A stretch of 7,671 nt of DNA, taken from Actinomycetota bacterium (GTDB taxonomy: Bacteria; Actinomycetota; UBA4738). Under the pieces are notes generated by a model. The model saw nothing but the letters and a program-made list of their open reading frames with translations, was not told where the DNA came from and did no database searches. The position numbers and the translations under genes are program-made. Of this stretch, positions 1 through 5,992 are shown one piece after another. Numbering within the stretch: position 1 is the stretch's first letter; every line of letters starts with the position of its first letter. The DNA lies in contig JACDEY010000042.1 in assembly GCA_013816105.1 (NCBI GenBank), forward strand, positions 1-7,671, given 5' to 3'.

Positions 1-716
1 TCCGACATCTGGTCCACGATCCGGCCGTCGGCCAGGAAGACGACGCGGTCGGCGTAGGCGGCGGCACTCGGGTCGTGGGTCACCATCACGATCGTCTGCC
101 CGAACTCGTCCACGGCCCGGCGGAGGAAGCCGAGGAGCTCCGCGCTGGAGCGGGAGTCGAGGTTGCCCGTCGGCTCGTCGGCAAACACGATCTCGGGCCG
201 GCTCACGAGAGCGCGGGCGGCGGCCACGCGCTGCTGCTGGCCGCCCGACAGCTCGGCCGGCTTGTGCGTCAGGCGGTCCCTCAGGCCGATCGTGTCGATG
301 ACCGTGTCCCGCCAGCCCGCGTCGGCCTTCCGCCCGGCGATGTCGAGCGGCAGCGTGATGTTCTCCGCCGCCGTGAGGGTGGGCAGGAGATTGAAGGCCT
401 GGAAGACGAAGCCAACCTTGTCCCGCCGGAGGATCGTGAGGCGTTTCTCCTCCAGGGTGGTCAGATCCACGTCACCGATGTAGACCTTGCCGGACGTCAG
501 CCTGTCGAGGCCGGCGAGGCAGTGAAGCAGCGTGGACTTGCCCGATCCAGACGGCCCCATGATCGCGGTGAAGCGGCCGGACGGGAACTCGACGGAGATG
601 CCGTCGAGCGCCCGGACGGCGGCGTTGCCGGCGCCGTACACCTTCACGGCTTCGACGGCCCTCGCGGCCAGCCCCGTCCCCTGCGCAGCGCCCTCTGGGG
701 TGATGGCGGCTTCCAC
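1..716 (-). CDS. ABC transporter ATP-binding protein, LolD/MacB-like (3' end off window)
   Basis: ATPase subunit of an ABC transporter of the LolD/MacB/FtsE-like group, which powers lipoprotein extraction, efflux or other extracytoplasmic-substrate export with a separate FtsX/MacB-type permease. The frame shows Walker A GPSGSGKST (residues 54-62), a Q-loop in FVFQAFNLLP, the signature LSGGQQQRVA, Walker B with the group-typical DEPTGNLD, and the H-loop MVTHDP. All nucleotide-binding elements are intact. The GTG start at 716-714 is chosen because AGGGGG (728-723) sits 6 bases upstream. About 238 codons are visible, close to the family's usual length, so only a few C-terminal residues should be missing. 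It begins 16 bases after the deacetylase stop on the same strand, so it is probably co-transcribed. No permease is visible; it is expected to the left. Family assignment is firm; the substrate is unknown. Confidence 0.93.
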   Translation of the reverse strand, partial: MEAAITPEGAAQGTGLAARAVEAVKVYGAGNAAVRALDGISVEFPSGRFTAIMGPSGSGKSTLLHCLAGLDRLTSGKVYIGDVDLTTLEEKRLTILRRDKVGFVFQAFNLLPTLTAAENITLPLDIAGRKADAGWRDTVIDTIGLRDRLTHKPAELSGGQQQRVAAARALVSRPEIVFADEPTGNLDSRSSAELLGFLRRAVDEFGQTIVMVTHDPSAAAYADRVVFLADGRIVDQMS

Positions 717-732
717 GTTCGACCCCCTTTCA

Positions 733-1485
733 CTACGTGAGGTTCAGGACGCGGAACGACTCGGCGTGCTGCACGCCGATCGCCCGGCCGGCCTTCTCAG
801 CCTCACGCGGGAGCCACTCCTCGAAGAAGCCGAGCATGTTGCCCTCCACCTGGCTTCGATGCACGGCGAGCGCCACGATCTTGCGGTCGATGCGGCCGGT
901 GACGTCCTGGTGGTGGTTCGGCTCGAGCGTCCATCCTAGCCAGACCTCGGGGACGCTCCACGTGGTCAACTCGCCTCCGAGCTGATCGGAGAAGAAGTGC
1001 GGGTTTCCCGCGCCGGGGAACACCGCGTCGAGCGTGGTCGCGCCGGCCGCCCGATGGTCGGCGTGGTTGAAGTAGCGATCGCCGAAGAACCACACGGTGG
1101 GATCGCACGTAACGACGATCCCCGGCCGGATTTCGCGAATCCGGCGCGCGATCCGGGCGCGAATCTCCGGGGTGTTCGCGAGGTCGCCGTCGTGGACGTC
1201 GAGGATCGCGACGCTGGCGAGACCCAGCAGCGCCGCGGCCGCCTCGGTCTCCTTGAGTCGCGTTCGGGCGAGCTCTACCCGGGAGACGCCCGGGTCATCC
1301 GAACCCCGATCGCCGTTCGTGAGGACGAGCAGGTGCACGGAGCGGCCCTCGTCCGTCCAACCGGCGAGAGTCGCCCCGGCCGAGATCTCGGCGTCGTCCG
1401 GATGCGCGAAGACGGCGAGCACCGGTCCCGGGGCTCCTGGCCTCGGAGCCTCCGGCGGGCCAGAGCCGTCGGGCGCGTCCTCCAC
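733..1485 (-). CDS. PIG-L/LmbE-family zinc-dependent deacetylase
   Basis: Member of the PIG-L (LmbE) family, zinc hydrolases that remove acetyl groups from N-acetylglucosamine-type substrates (GlcNAc-PI, mycothiol and bacillithiol precursors and others). With the start used here (250 aa) the metal motif AHPDDAE has H28, D30 and D31, and the second metal motif NHADHRAAG has H141, D143 and H144. NGDRGSDDP follows the second strand, as is usual in the family. The start is uncertain. GTG at 1485-1483 lies 4 bases past the aminopeptidase stop but has no good Shine-Dalgarno. GTG at 1422-1420 has AGGAG about 11 bases upstream but trims the first beta strand. The frame is open further upstream into the aminopeptidase gene, but that part is low-complexity and not family-like. 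No signal peptide is seen, so it is probably cytoplasmic. The substrate cannot be told from sequence; no thiol-biosynthesis partner is adjacent. Confidence 0.9.
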   Translation of the reverse strand: MEDAPDGSGPPEAPRPGAPGPVLAVFAHPDDAEISAGATLAGWTDEGRSVHLLVLTNGDRGSDDPGVSRVELARTRLKETEAAAALLGLASVAILDVHDGDLANTPEIRARIARRIREIRPGIVVTCDPTVWFFGDRYFNHADHRAAGATTLDAVFPGAGNPHFFSDQLGGELTTWSVPEVWLGWTLEPNHHQDVTGRIDRKIVALAVHRSQVEGNMLGFFEEWLPREAEKAGRAIGVQHAESFRVLNLT

Positions 1486-1489
1486 GTGC

Positions 1490-3022
1490 TCAGCCGCGCC
1501 GGGAGCCGTTCCTGCGGCCCCCGCCGCCGTTCTTCTCCGCCTGCCGCTCGATGTAGCGGATGAGGGTGCGGGCCGGTGACCCGGTCCCCCCCCGAGGCCA
1601 GTAATCCGTCTGGCGCTCGGCGAAGGCCGGCCCTGCCACGTCAATGTGGGCCCACGGTACGTCCCCGACGAACTCCTTCAGGAAGAGGGCCGCCGTGATG
1701 GCGCCCCCCCACCGGTTCCCGATGTTCTTGACGTCGGCGATGGTGGACTCGATATGCTTGCGGTACTCCGTCCAGAGCGGAAGCTCCCAGCCCGGCTCGC
1801 CCACCTCCTCGCCCGCCGACCGAAGCGCCGCGATCAGCTCGGGGTCGGATCCCATGACCGCCCAGAGGTCCTCACCGAGCGCAACGACTGCGGCGCCCGT
1901 GAGCGTCGCGGAATCGATGATCGCCACGGGGTTCTTCTCGCTGAGGTACGCGAGCGCATCGGCGAGGATCAGGCGGCCCTCCGCGTCGGTGTTCAGGACC
2001 TCCGAGGTCTTCCCGCCGCGATGGCGGAGGACGTCACCGGGGCGGATGGCGGAGCCGCCCGGCATGTTCTCGGCGCAGGGAATGGCCGCGATGACGTTGA
2101 TCTTCGGTTTGAGCTCCGCGATCGCTCGCATCATGGCGAGGGTGGCCGCCGCCCCTCCCATGTCGGCCTTCATCCACTCCATGGGCTGCGCTTCCTTGAG
2201 GGAGAGACCCCCCGAGTCGAACGTCACGCCCTTCCCGGTGACAGCGATGGGAGGCGCGTTGCCGTCGCCCCGGTACGCCAGCTCGATGAGTCGCGGCTCG
2301 TTGATGCTTCCCGAGCCGACGCCGAGGATGCCCCCGAAACCCCCGCGCTTGAGCTCGGCCCGCGTCCAGATCTTGCAGACGAGGCCGTGCTTCGCCGCCA
2401 TCTTCTTCGCCTCGGCGGCCAGGAACGCCGGAGTGGCATCCAGCGCCGGCGTGTTCACGAGATCGCGGGCCCAGTTCGCGGCCTCCCCGTAGATCTCCCC
2501 CCGGCGAAGCGCCGCCTTGAGAGCCTTCGTTTCCCGGTTCCCGACAAGGATGACCTTCTTGAGCGCGCTCTTTTCGATCGCGGTCTCGTCGATCGGCCGC
2601 TCCTTGTACTGCGTGAACCGGTAGGCCCCCAGCACGAGGCCCTCGGCGAACCCGTGGGCCGAGTCCGCCGCCGAGGCCCCCACCTGATGGAGGGTGGTGG
2701 CGACGGTCGCGAACCGCGAGGATCGGGCCGCGATCCTCTGCGCCGCCCTCCGGACGGTGTTCGCGTCGGCCTCGGCCTGCTGCCCAAGCCCGACCACCAG
2801 GATCATCTTCGCCTTGATCCTTCCGAGCGTCGGCATGGTGAAGGTGTCGCCCTGCTTCCCCTTCACGCCGCCGTCGGCGAGGATCGACGTGAGGTCGGCC
2901 TTCATCGCGGTCGCGACCTCCCGGAGGCCGGGACCCGGCTTGAGGCCCTCGAACACCGGCAGAACCAGAAGGTCGGCGGCGATGTTGGCCGGCGACGAGC
3001 TTGACAGTTGAAAGGTCGTCAT
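1490..3022 (-). CDS. pepA: Leucyl (cytosol) aminopeptidase, peptidase family M17
   Basis: Two-metal aminopeptidase that releases N-terminal residues, typically leucine, from peptides; family members are cytoplasmic hexamers used in peptide turnover. The predicted protein is 510 aa (E. coli PepA is 503). The N-terminal M17 domain covers about residues 1-165 and the catalytic domain follows. Metal ligands and catalytic residues are all present: K264 and D269 in GKGVTFDSGG, catalytic K276 in LSLKEAQP, D287 in KADMGGAA, and D346, E348 and R350 in NTDAEGRL. Each lies six positions earlier than the recalled E. coli numbering. ATG at 3022-3020 is preferred over the upstream in-frame start at 3085 because AGGGAGGA (3038-3031) sits 8 bases before it and the family N-terminus begins there. 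The Gly/Arg-rich tail after QAEKN is nonstandard. It is the first gene of the left cluster; the next starts 4 bases after its stop. Confidence 0.96.
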   Translation of the reverse strand: MTTFQLSSSSPANIAADLLVLPVFEGLKPGPGLREVATAMKADLTSILADGGVKGKQGDTFTMPTLGRIKAKMILVVGLGQQAEADANTVRRAAQRIAARSSRFATVATTLHQVGASAADSAHGFAEGLVLGAYRFTQYKERPIDETAIEKSALKKVILVGNRETKALKAALRRGEIYGEAANWARDLVNTPALDATPAFLAAEAKKMAAKHGLVCKIWTRAELKRGGFGGILGVGSGSINEPRLIELAYRGDGNAPPIAVTGKGVTFDSGGLSLKEAQPMEWMKADMGGAAATLAMMRAIAELKPKINVIAAIPCAENMPGGSAIRPGDVLRHRGGKTSEVLNTDAEGRLILADALAYLSEKNPVAIIDSATLTGAAVVALGEDLWAVMGSDPELIAALRSAGEEVGEPGWELPLWTEYRKHIESTIADVKNIGNRWGGAITAALFLKEFVGDVPWAHIDVAGPAFAERQTDYWPRGGTGSPARTLIRYIERQAEKNGGGGRRNGSRRG

Positions 3023-3030
3023 AGGGTCCG

Positions 3031-3038
3031 TCCTCCCT
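3031..3038 (-). promoter_or_regulatory. Ribosome binding site of the M17 aminopeptidase
   Basis: AGGGAGGA on the minus strand, 8 bases before the ATG at 3022-3020. This near-perfect Shine-Dalgarno decides the start against the upstream in-frame candidate at 3085. Confidence 0.75.
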
Positions 3039-3069
3039 GGCGAAACGAAGGGTACGCGAGTGTCGCCCG

Positions 3070-3075
3070 AGTCTA
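3070..3075 (-). promoter_or_regulatory. Candidate -10 element for the aminopeptidase cluster
   Basis: TAGACT on the minus strand matches TATAAT at 4 of 6 positions and would start transcription near 3063, about 40 bases before the aminopeptidase ATG. No recognisable -35 lies 16-18 bases upstream, so the call is weak. The same hexamer occurs just upstream of the permease riboswitch at 5053-5058. Confidence 0.2.
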
Positions 3076-3095
3076 CCGGAGGCACCCAACTCCCT

Positions 3096-3124
3096 TTGCC
3101 GGCACTCGGGGTCGACCGTAGGCT
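3096..3124 (+). promoter_or_regulatory. Candidate promoter for the cupin gene
   Basis: TTGCCG (3096-3101; 4 of 6 to TTGACA) is followed after exactly 17 bases by TAGGCT (3119-3124; 3 of 6 to TATAAT). The predicted start of transcription falls at about 3131-3134, on or next to the GTG at 3134, which would make the mRNA leaderless. It shares the 111-base divergent spacer with the aminopeptidase promoter region. Confidence 0.3.
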
Positions 3125-3133
3125 TTGAGGGCC

Positions 3134-3478
3134 GTGGACTCCCGAGATCTGACCGCCTTCGTCCAGTTCTCCTCCGCCGAGGTCCGCAGGGAGACCGTCT
3201 TCGAGAGCGAGCGCTTGTGGTGCCAGGTGCTCTCCTTCGAGCGCAGCCAGCGGATCGGGCCTTTGGGCGACGCGAGGTCGGACGCGATGTTCACCATCCT
3301 GGCCGGGGAGGCCGTGTTCCAGGTGGACGGCCGCCGGAAGCGGCTGGCTCAGTGGGGGACCATCCTCGTGCCCTCGGGCACGCGCGTGACGGTGACGAAC
3401 GCCTCGGTGGACCCGCTCGTCCTGTTGCTGGTCGCCGCGCCGCCTCCCGAGCCGGAGGAGCGGGAGACGCCCGGCTGA
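3134..3478 (+). CDS. Small single-domain cupin-like protein lacking metal-binding histidines
   Basis: Predicted 114-aa protein with one cupin-type beta-barrel domain. Cupin motif 1 is recognisable around AMFTILAGEAVFQVDG and motif 2 around WGTILVPSGTRVTVTNAS. In a metal-binding cupin, motif 1 carries HxH and motif 2 carries one His after PxG. Here the HxH position reads within PLGDARSD and the motif 2 His is Val, and the protein has no histidine anywhere. An enzymatic metal site of the usual kind is therefore excluded; a structural or ligand-binding role is more likely. The C-terminus is Pro/Glu-rich. GTG at 3134 is used; TTG at 3125 is in frame three codons upstream. Neither has a well-spaced Shine-Dalgarno. 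It is divergent from the aminopeptidase gene and tail-to-tail with the permease gene. Specific function unknown. Confidence 0.8.
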   Translation: MDSRDLTAFVQFSSAEVRRETVFESERLWCQVLSFERSQRIGPLGDARSDAMFTILAGEAVFQVDGRRKRLAQWGTILVPSGTRVTVTNASVDPLVLLLVAAPPPEPEERETPG

Positions 3479-4948
3479 TCACTCCTGGGTGGCCGACGGC
3501 CACTCCACGCGCAAGCGGGAGGCGGAACGAAGCCTGAGCCGGGCGACGGCCGCGTGGAGAAGGAAAGCGGTGGCGAACGCAGGAAGGCTCGCGCCGGCGG
3601 CCGAGCCTGCCAGCGGGAACGGAGCTTGCAGCCAGCCGGAGAACACACGTTCCACCGCGCCCACCCACCATGAGGGTCCCGTCGGGACGCTCCACTGGTA
3701 GATCACGAAGCCCGCGAGCCACGCGACCGCGGGCCAGGTCATGGTGCGGGCCTCGGCCGTCGCGCGCCCGCCGCCGTCGCGCTCGGGACGAAGAACCCAT
3801 CGACGGATCACGAAGTAGTCGGCGACGAAGACGCCGAAGAGCGGGACGAAGACCGACCCCAGGAGGAACAGGAAACCCTCGTATGCGTCGAAGGCTACGG
3901 AGGGTCGCAGGCCGAGCAGCGTCGCAAGTCCCACGCCGGCGACCGAGATGGCCACCACCGCGAGGCGGTGAGGGATCCGCCCGCTCAGGTTCTGGCTGGA
4001 CACGGCCGCCGAGTAGATGTCGGCGAACGCCTCATCAGTTTCGCCGACGAGCAGCGCCAGCAGGACCACCCAGCCACCGGCCAGCACGGCGAGAGCGTCT
4101 CCGACGCCGGCGGGGGAAACATCCTGCAGGCCCGCGGCAAGGACGAGGAGCGCTCCCAACCCGTAGAACCACACGTTCCCTAACAGGTAGCCGAAGAACG
4201 TTCCGGCCGTCGCCGAGGCTCCCGGTCGCGCGAAACGGTTGTAGTCGGCGACGAGCGGGAGCCAGGAAACCGGGAGCGCGATCACGAGGTCCACCGCAAG
4301 CAATAGGGAGAGGCCTCCCGTTCCCGGGCGAGACCAGAGCGACCCGAGGTCGGCGGAGAAAAGAACACGGAACGTGATCCAGGCGCCGACCGCTGCCAGG
4401 ACCCAGGCACCGAAGCGCTCCAGCCACGCCCGGACGACGAGGACGGGGCCACTCAGGGCGAGCGCGGTGCATCCGACCGCCACCACCCCCAACCAGAGCC
4501 AGTAGGAGGAGAAGCCGAAGAGCCGCTCCGACATCTGGTCGGCGACGAGGCTCATGACCCAGAACTCGAACCCGGTCCACCCCACGAGCTGCACGATGTT
4601 CAGCAGGGACGGGAGGTACGAGCCGCGCCGCCCGAGGACGGGCCGGAACAGGACCATCCCGGGGACTCCTTCCCGGCTACCCGCCAGGCCGACGAGCGCG
4701 AGGGGGATGCATCCCAGCACGCTTCCAACGCCGATCGCGAGCAGCGCGGTCGGGAGATCCAGGCCAAGGATCACGAGGAGGGCCCCGGTCAGCATCACGA
4801 GCAGGCCGATCGAGAGGTCCGCCCAGAGGATGCCGATGTCGAAGCCGGAAAGGCGTCGCTGCGCTGGCGGCACGGGACCGAAGCCGGGAAGAGCGGCTCC
4901 GGAATCCAGTACGGGGTGTCCCTCGGCCGGGTTGCCAGCCTTCGCCAT
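3479..4948 (-). CDS. cytX: NCS1-family permease, CytX-type hydroxymethylpyrimidine transporter
   Basis: Inner-membrane permease of the nucleobase:cation symporter-1 (NCS1) family, 489 aa with about 12 hydrophobic segments. Family landmarks are GSREGVPGMVLFRPVLG-type sequence near residues 90-106, a GW motif in QLVGWTGFEFW (120-130), PLVADYNRF (231-239), and ETDEAFADIYSAAVSSQN (303-320). NCS1 members take up cytosine, allantoin, hydantoins or thiamine precursors. A TPP riboswitch immediately upstream picks out the CytX subgroup, thought to import the thiamine pyrimidine HMP. The ATG at 4948-4946 is set 6 bases after AGGGAG, which lies inside the riboswitch. The stop abuts the cupin stop from the other strand. 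No other thiamine gene is visible, so this looks like a stand-alone salvage gene. Substrate is inferred from family plus riboswitch and is not demonstrated. Confidence 0.9.
   Translation of the reverse strand: MAKAGNPAEGHPVLDSGAALPGFGPVPPAQRRLSGFDIGILWADLSIGLLVMLTGALLVILGLDLPTALLAIGVGSVLGCIPLALVGLAGSREGVPGMVLFRPVLGRRGSYLPSLLNIVQLVGWTGFEFWVMSLVADQMSERLFGFSSYWLWLGVVAVGCTALALSGPVLVVRAWLERFGAWVLAAVGAWITFRVLFSADLGSLWSRPGTGGLSLLLAVDLVIALPVSWLPLVADYNRFARPGASATAGTFFGYLLGNVWFYGLGALLVLAAGLQDVSPAGVGDALAVLAGGWVVLLALLVGETDEAFADIYSAAVSSQNLSGRIPHRLAVVAISVAGVGLATLLGLRPSVAFDAYEGFLFLLGSVFVPLFGVFVADYFVIRRWVLRPERDGGGRATAEARTMTWPAVAWLAGFVIYQWSVPTGPSWWVGAVERVFSGWLQAPFPLAGSAAGASLPAFATAFLLHAAVARLRLRSASRLRVEWPSATQE
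3487..3505 (+). terminator. Possible hairpin downstream of the cupin stop
   Basis: An 8-bp inverted repeat with one G-U pair, arms 3487-3494 and 3498-3505 and loop GAC, lies 8 bases past the cupin stop inside the last codons of the convergent permease gene. There is no T-run after it on either strand, so it is not a classical intrinsic terminator. It could pause or stabilise the 3' end of the cupin transcript, or simply be chance in GC-rich coding DNA. Confidence 0.22.
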
Positions 4949-4954
4949 CGCCGT

Positions 4955-4960
4955 CTCCCT
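4955..4960 (-). promoter_or_regulatory. Shine-Dalgarno of cytX, embedded in the riboswitch core
   Basis: AGGGAG on the minus strand, 6 bases before the ATG at 4948. Its first five bases belong to the conserved GCGTAGGGA element that ends the TPP aptamer. Ribosome access and aptamer folding therefore compete for the same bases. Confidence 0.8.
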
Positions 4961-5041
4961 ACGCCCGCGTTACCGGGATCAGGTTCCTGGGGTCGCCGGC
5001 CATGAAGCCGGCCTCTCAGCCCGGTGCCACCGAGCTCCCCC
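4956..5041 (-). ncRNA. TPP riboswitch (thi-box) controlling cytX
   Basis: The minus strand carries the ordered TPP aptamer elements. P2 5' strand GGGG is near 5041-5037. An 8-bp P3 (AGCTCGGT / ACCGGGCT) encloses the loop GGC. CTGAGA lies at 5019-5014. An extra P3a hairpin has GCCGGC arms around TTCAT. CCCC at 4992-4989 pairs back to P2. AACCTGATC includes CTGATC at 4982-4977. P4/P5 is a CCCG / CGGG stem around GTAA. GCGTAGGGA ends at 4956. Together these match the thi-box consensus throughout. P1 is not clearly formed by the flanking bases I can see. There is no room for a downstream terminator before the ATG, so control is expected at translation: TPP binding should stabilise the 3' strand and hide the Shine-Dalgarno, shutting off uptake when thiamine pyrophosphate is plentiful. 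Confidence 0.95.
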
Positions 5042-5052
5042 GCGTGGCCGAC

Positions 5053-5058
5053 AGTCTA
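5053..5058 (-). promoter_or_regulatory. Candidate -10 element for the riboswitch-cytX transcript
   Basis: TAGACT on the minus strand (4 of 6 to TATAAT) would place the transcript start near 5045, a few bases before the aptamer's first conserved Gs. The position suits a short riboswitch leader. No convincing -35 is seen, so confidence is low. Confidence 0.28.
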
Positions 5059-5081
5059 CGACCCGCCCGAAGCGGGTTCCG

Positions 5082-5110
5082 TCGCCACGAACACGGATTC
5101 TCCCTACAAT
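5082..5110 (+). promoter_or_regulatory. Candidate promoter for the cupredoxin / USP-Rieske gene pair
   Basis: TCGCCA (5082-5087; 4 of 6 to TTGACA), a 17-base spacer, then TACAAT (5105-5110; 5 of 6 to TATAAT). Transcription would begin near 5117. This supports a translation start downstream of 5117 for the cupredoxin gene rather than the in-frame GTG at 5024, which lies inside the antisense riboswitch. Confidence 0.42.
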
Positions 5111-5152
5111 CGCGCGTCTGATCGTTTCTCGCTGGAGGGCTTCGGAAGGCTC

Positions 5153-5947
5153 TTGTATCGCTGGTGGGTGTTCCTCCATATCGTCGGCGTCTTCGGGTTC
5201 CTCGTCGCTCACGGCGTCTCCGTTGCGGTCACGTTCCAGCTGCGAACGGAGCGAGACCCACGCCGGATCGGCGACCTTCTCGCCCTTTCGGGCTCGTCCA
5301 TTCGAGCCTTCTACGCCTCCCTCCTCGTCCTGCTGATCGGGGGGGTGGTCGCGGGGTTTCTCGGCGAATGGTGGTCCGAGGGCTGGATCTGGGCCGCGCT
5401 GGCGGTGCTCATCCTGACCTCGATCGCCATGATGATGATGGCCCGGCCGTACTACCGGCGGGTTGGTCTGGTCGCGAGAGCTCTCGCGGGGGGATCGGAG
5501 GCGGTGAGCGAGGAGGAGTTCGACCGGATCCTGCGGTCACGGCTACCGATCACGGTCGCCGGGTTGGGGTTCGGCGCGCTGCTCGTCATCCTGTACCTGA
5601 TGATGTTCAAGCCCACGCTCGGGCTCTCCGCGTCCACCACCTCGGATCAGGAGCCGGGGCAGGTCGCGGTCGCCGCGCGCAACATCGCGTTCGACACCGA
5701 CCGCCTGACCGCTCCCGCATCGCGGCCCTTCACGATCGCGTTCGACAACCAGGATGCGGGAGTCCCCCACAACGTGTCGATCTACCCCCAGCCGGCAGGC
5801 GCCCAGGCCTTCACGGTGTTCGTGGGAGAGATAATCACGGGGCCCGACGAGCTGACCTATGAGGTCCCGGCCCAACCGCCGGGCACGTACTCGTTCGTGT
5901 GCGACGTGCACCCCGTCCAGATGGTCGGGACGCTGGTGATCGAGTGA
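5153..5947 (+). CDS. Four-helix membrane protein fused to a C-terminal type-1 copper (cupredoxin) domain
   Basis: Predicted 264 aa. Four hydrophobic helices lie at about residues 2-27, 53-71, 78-97 and 132-151; the first carries two His (9 and 20). A roughly 110-residue cupredoxin domain follows. Copper ligands are visible: H206 in VPHNVS, then C250, H253 and M257 in CDVHPVQM, ending in GTLVIE. Loops 1 and 3 are Arg-rich and loop 2 (GEWWSEG) is acidic, so the positive-inside rule puts both termini and the copper domain outside the membrane. Type-1 copper domains carry single electrons; the membrane part is not assigned (DUF2269-like at best). The start is uncertain: TTG at 5153 gives an N-terminus just before helix 1 and follows GGAAGG closely (only 3 bases), while CTG 5132 or GTG 5168 are alternatives. 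The gene is divergent from cytX and 45 bases upstream of the USP-Rieske gene. Confidence 0.82.
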   Translation: MYRWWVFLHIVGVFGFLVAHGVSVAVTFQLRTERDPRRIGDLLALSGSSIRAFYASLLVLLIGGVVAGFLGEWWSEGWIWAALAVLILTSIAMMMMARPYYRRVGLVARALAGGSEAVSEEEFDRILRSRLPITVAGLGFGALLVILYLMMFKPTLGLSASTTSDQEPGQVAVAARNIAFDTDRLTAPASRPFTIAFDNQDAGVPHNVSIYPQPAGAQAFTVFVGEIITGPDELTYEVPAQPPGTYSFVCDVHPVQMVGTLVIE

Positions 5948-5981
5948 GGGCCGGGACAGAGGCCACGCGAACGATCTGAGC

Positions 5982-5985
5982 GAGG
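5982..5985 (+). promoter_or_regulatory. Ribosome binding site of the USP-Rieske-reductase gene
   Basis: GAGG 7 bases before the ATG at 5993, in a purine-rich GAGGCGGGGAC context. It fixes the start of the fusion protein at the first universal stress domain. Confidence 0.6.
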
Positions 5986-5992
5986 CGGGGAC

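Noticed and set aside
75..740. Plus-strand open frame of 221 codons over the left edge
   Set aside because: It is antisense to an ABC ATPase with all nucleotide-binding motifs intact, and its composition is typical of a shadow frame.
1486..1644. N-terminal extension of the PIG-L deacetylase into the aminopeptidase gene
   Set aside because: The extra residues are Arg/Gly/Ala-rich, overlap the aminopeptidase coding end in another frame and resemble no PIG-L N-terminus.
1646..3004. A 452-codon plus-strand open frame opposite the aminopeptidase gene
   Set aside because: It is Arg/Gly/Pro/Asp-rich with no recognisable motif, and it mirrors a gene with complete M17 catalytic residues. Long antisense frames are expected in GC-rich coding DNA.
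3443..3466. Short inverted repeats (CCTCC/GGAGG and CTCCCG/CGGGAG) near the cupin end as a terminator for cytX
   Set aside because: Arms of only 5-6 bases, mutually exclusive pairings and no T-run; they fit chance in Pro/Glu-rich GC-rich codons.
5948..5992. Gap between the cupredoxin and fusion genes as a promoter or terminator
   Set aside because: Only 45 bases, without a -10/-35 pair, a stable hairpin or a T-run; only a ribosome binding site is supportable.
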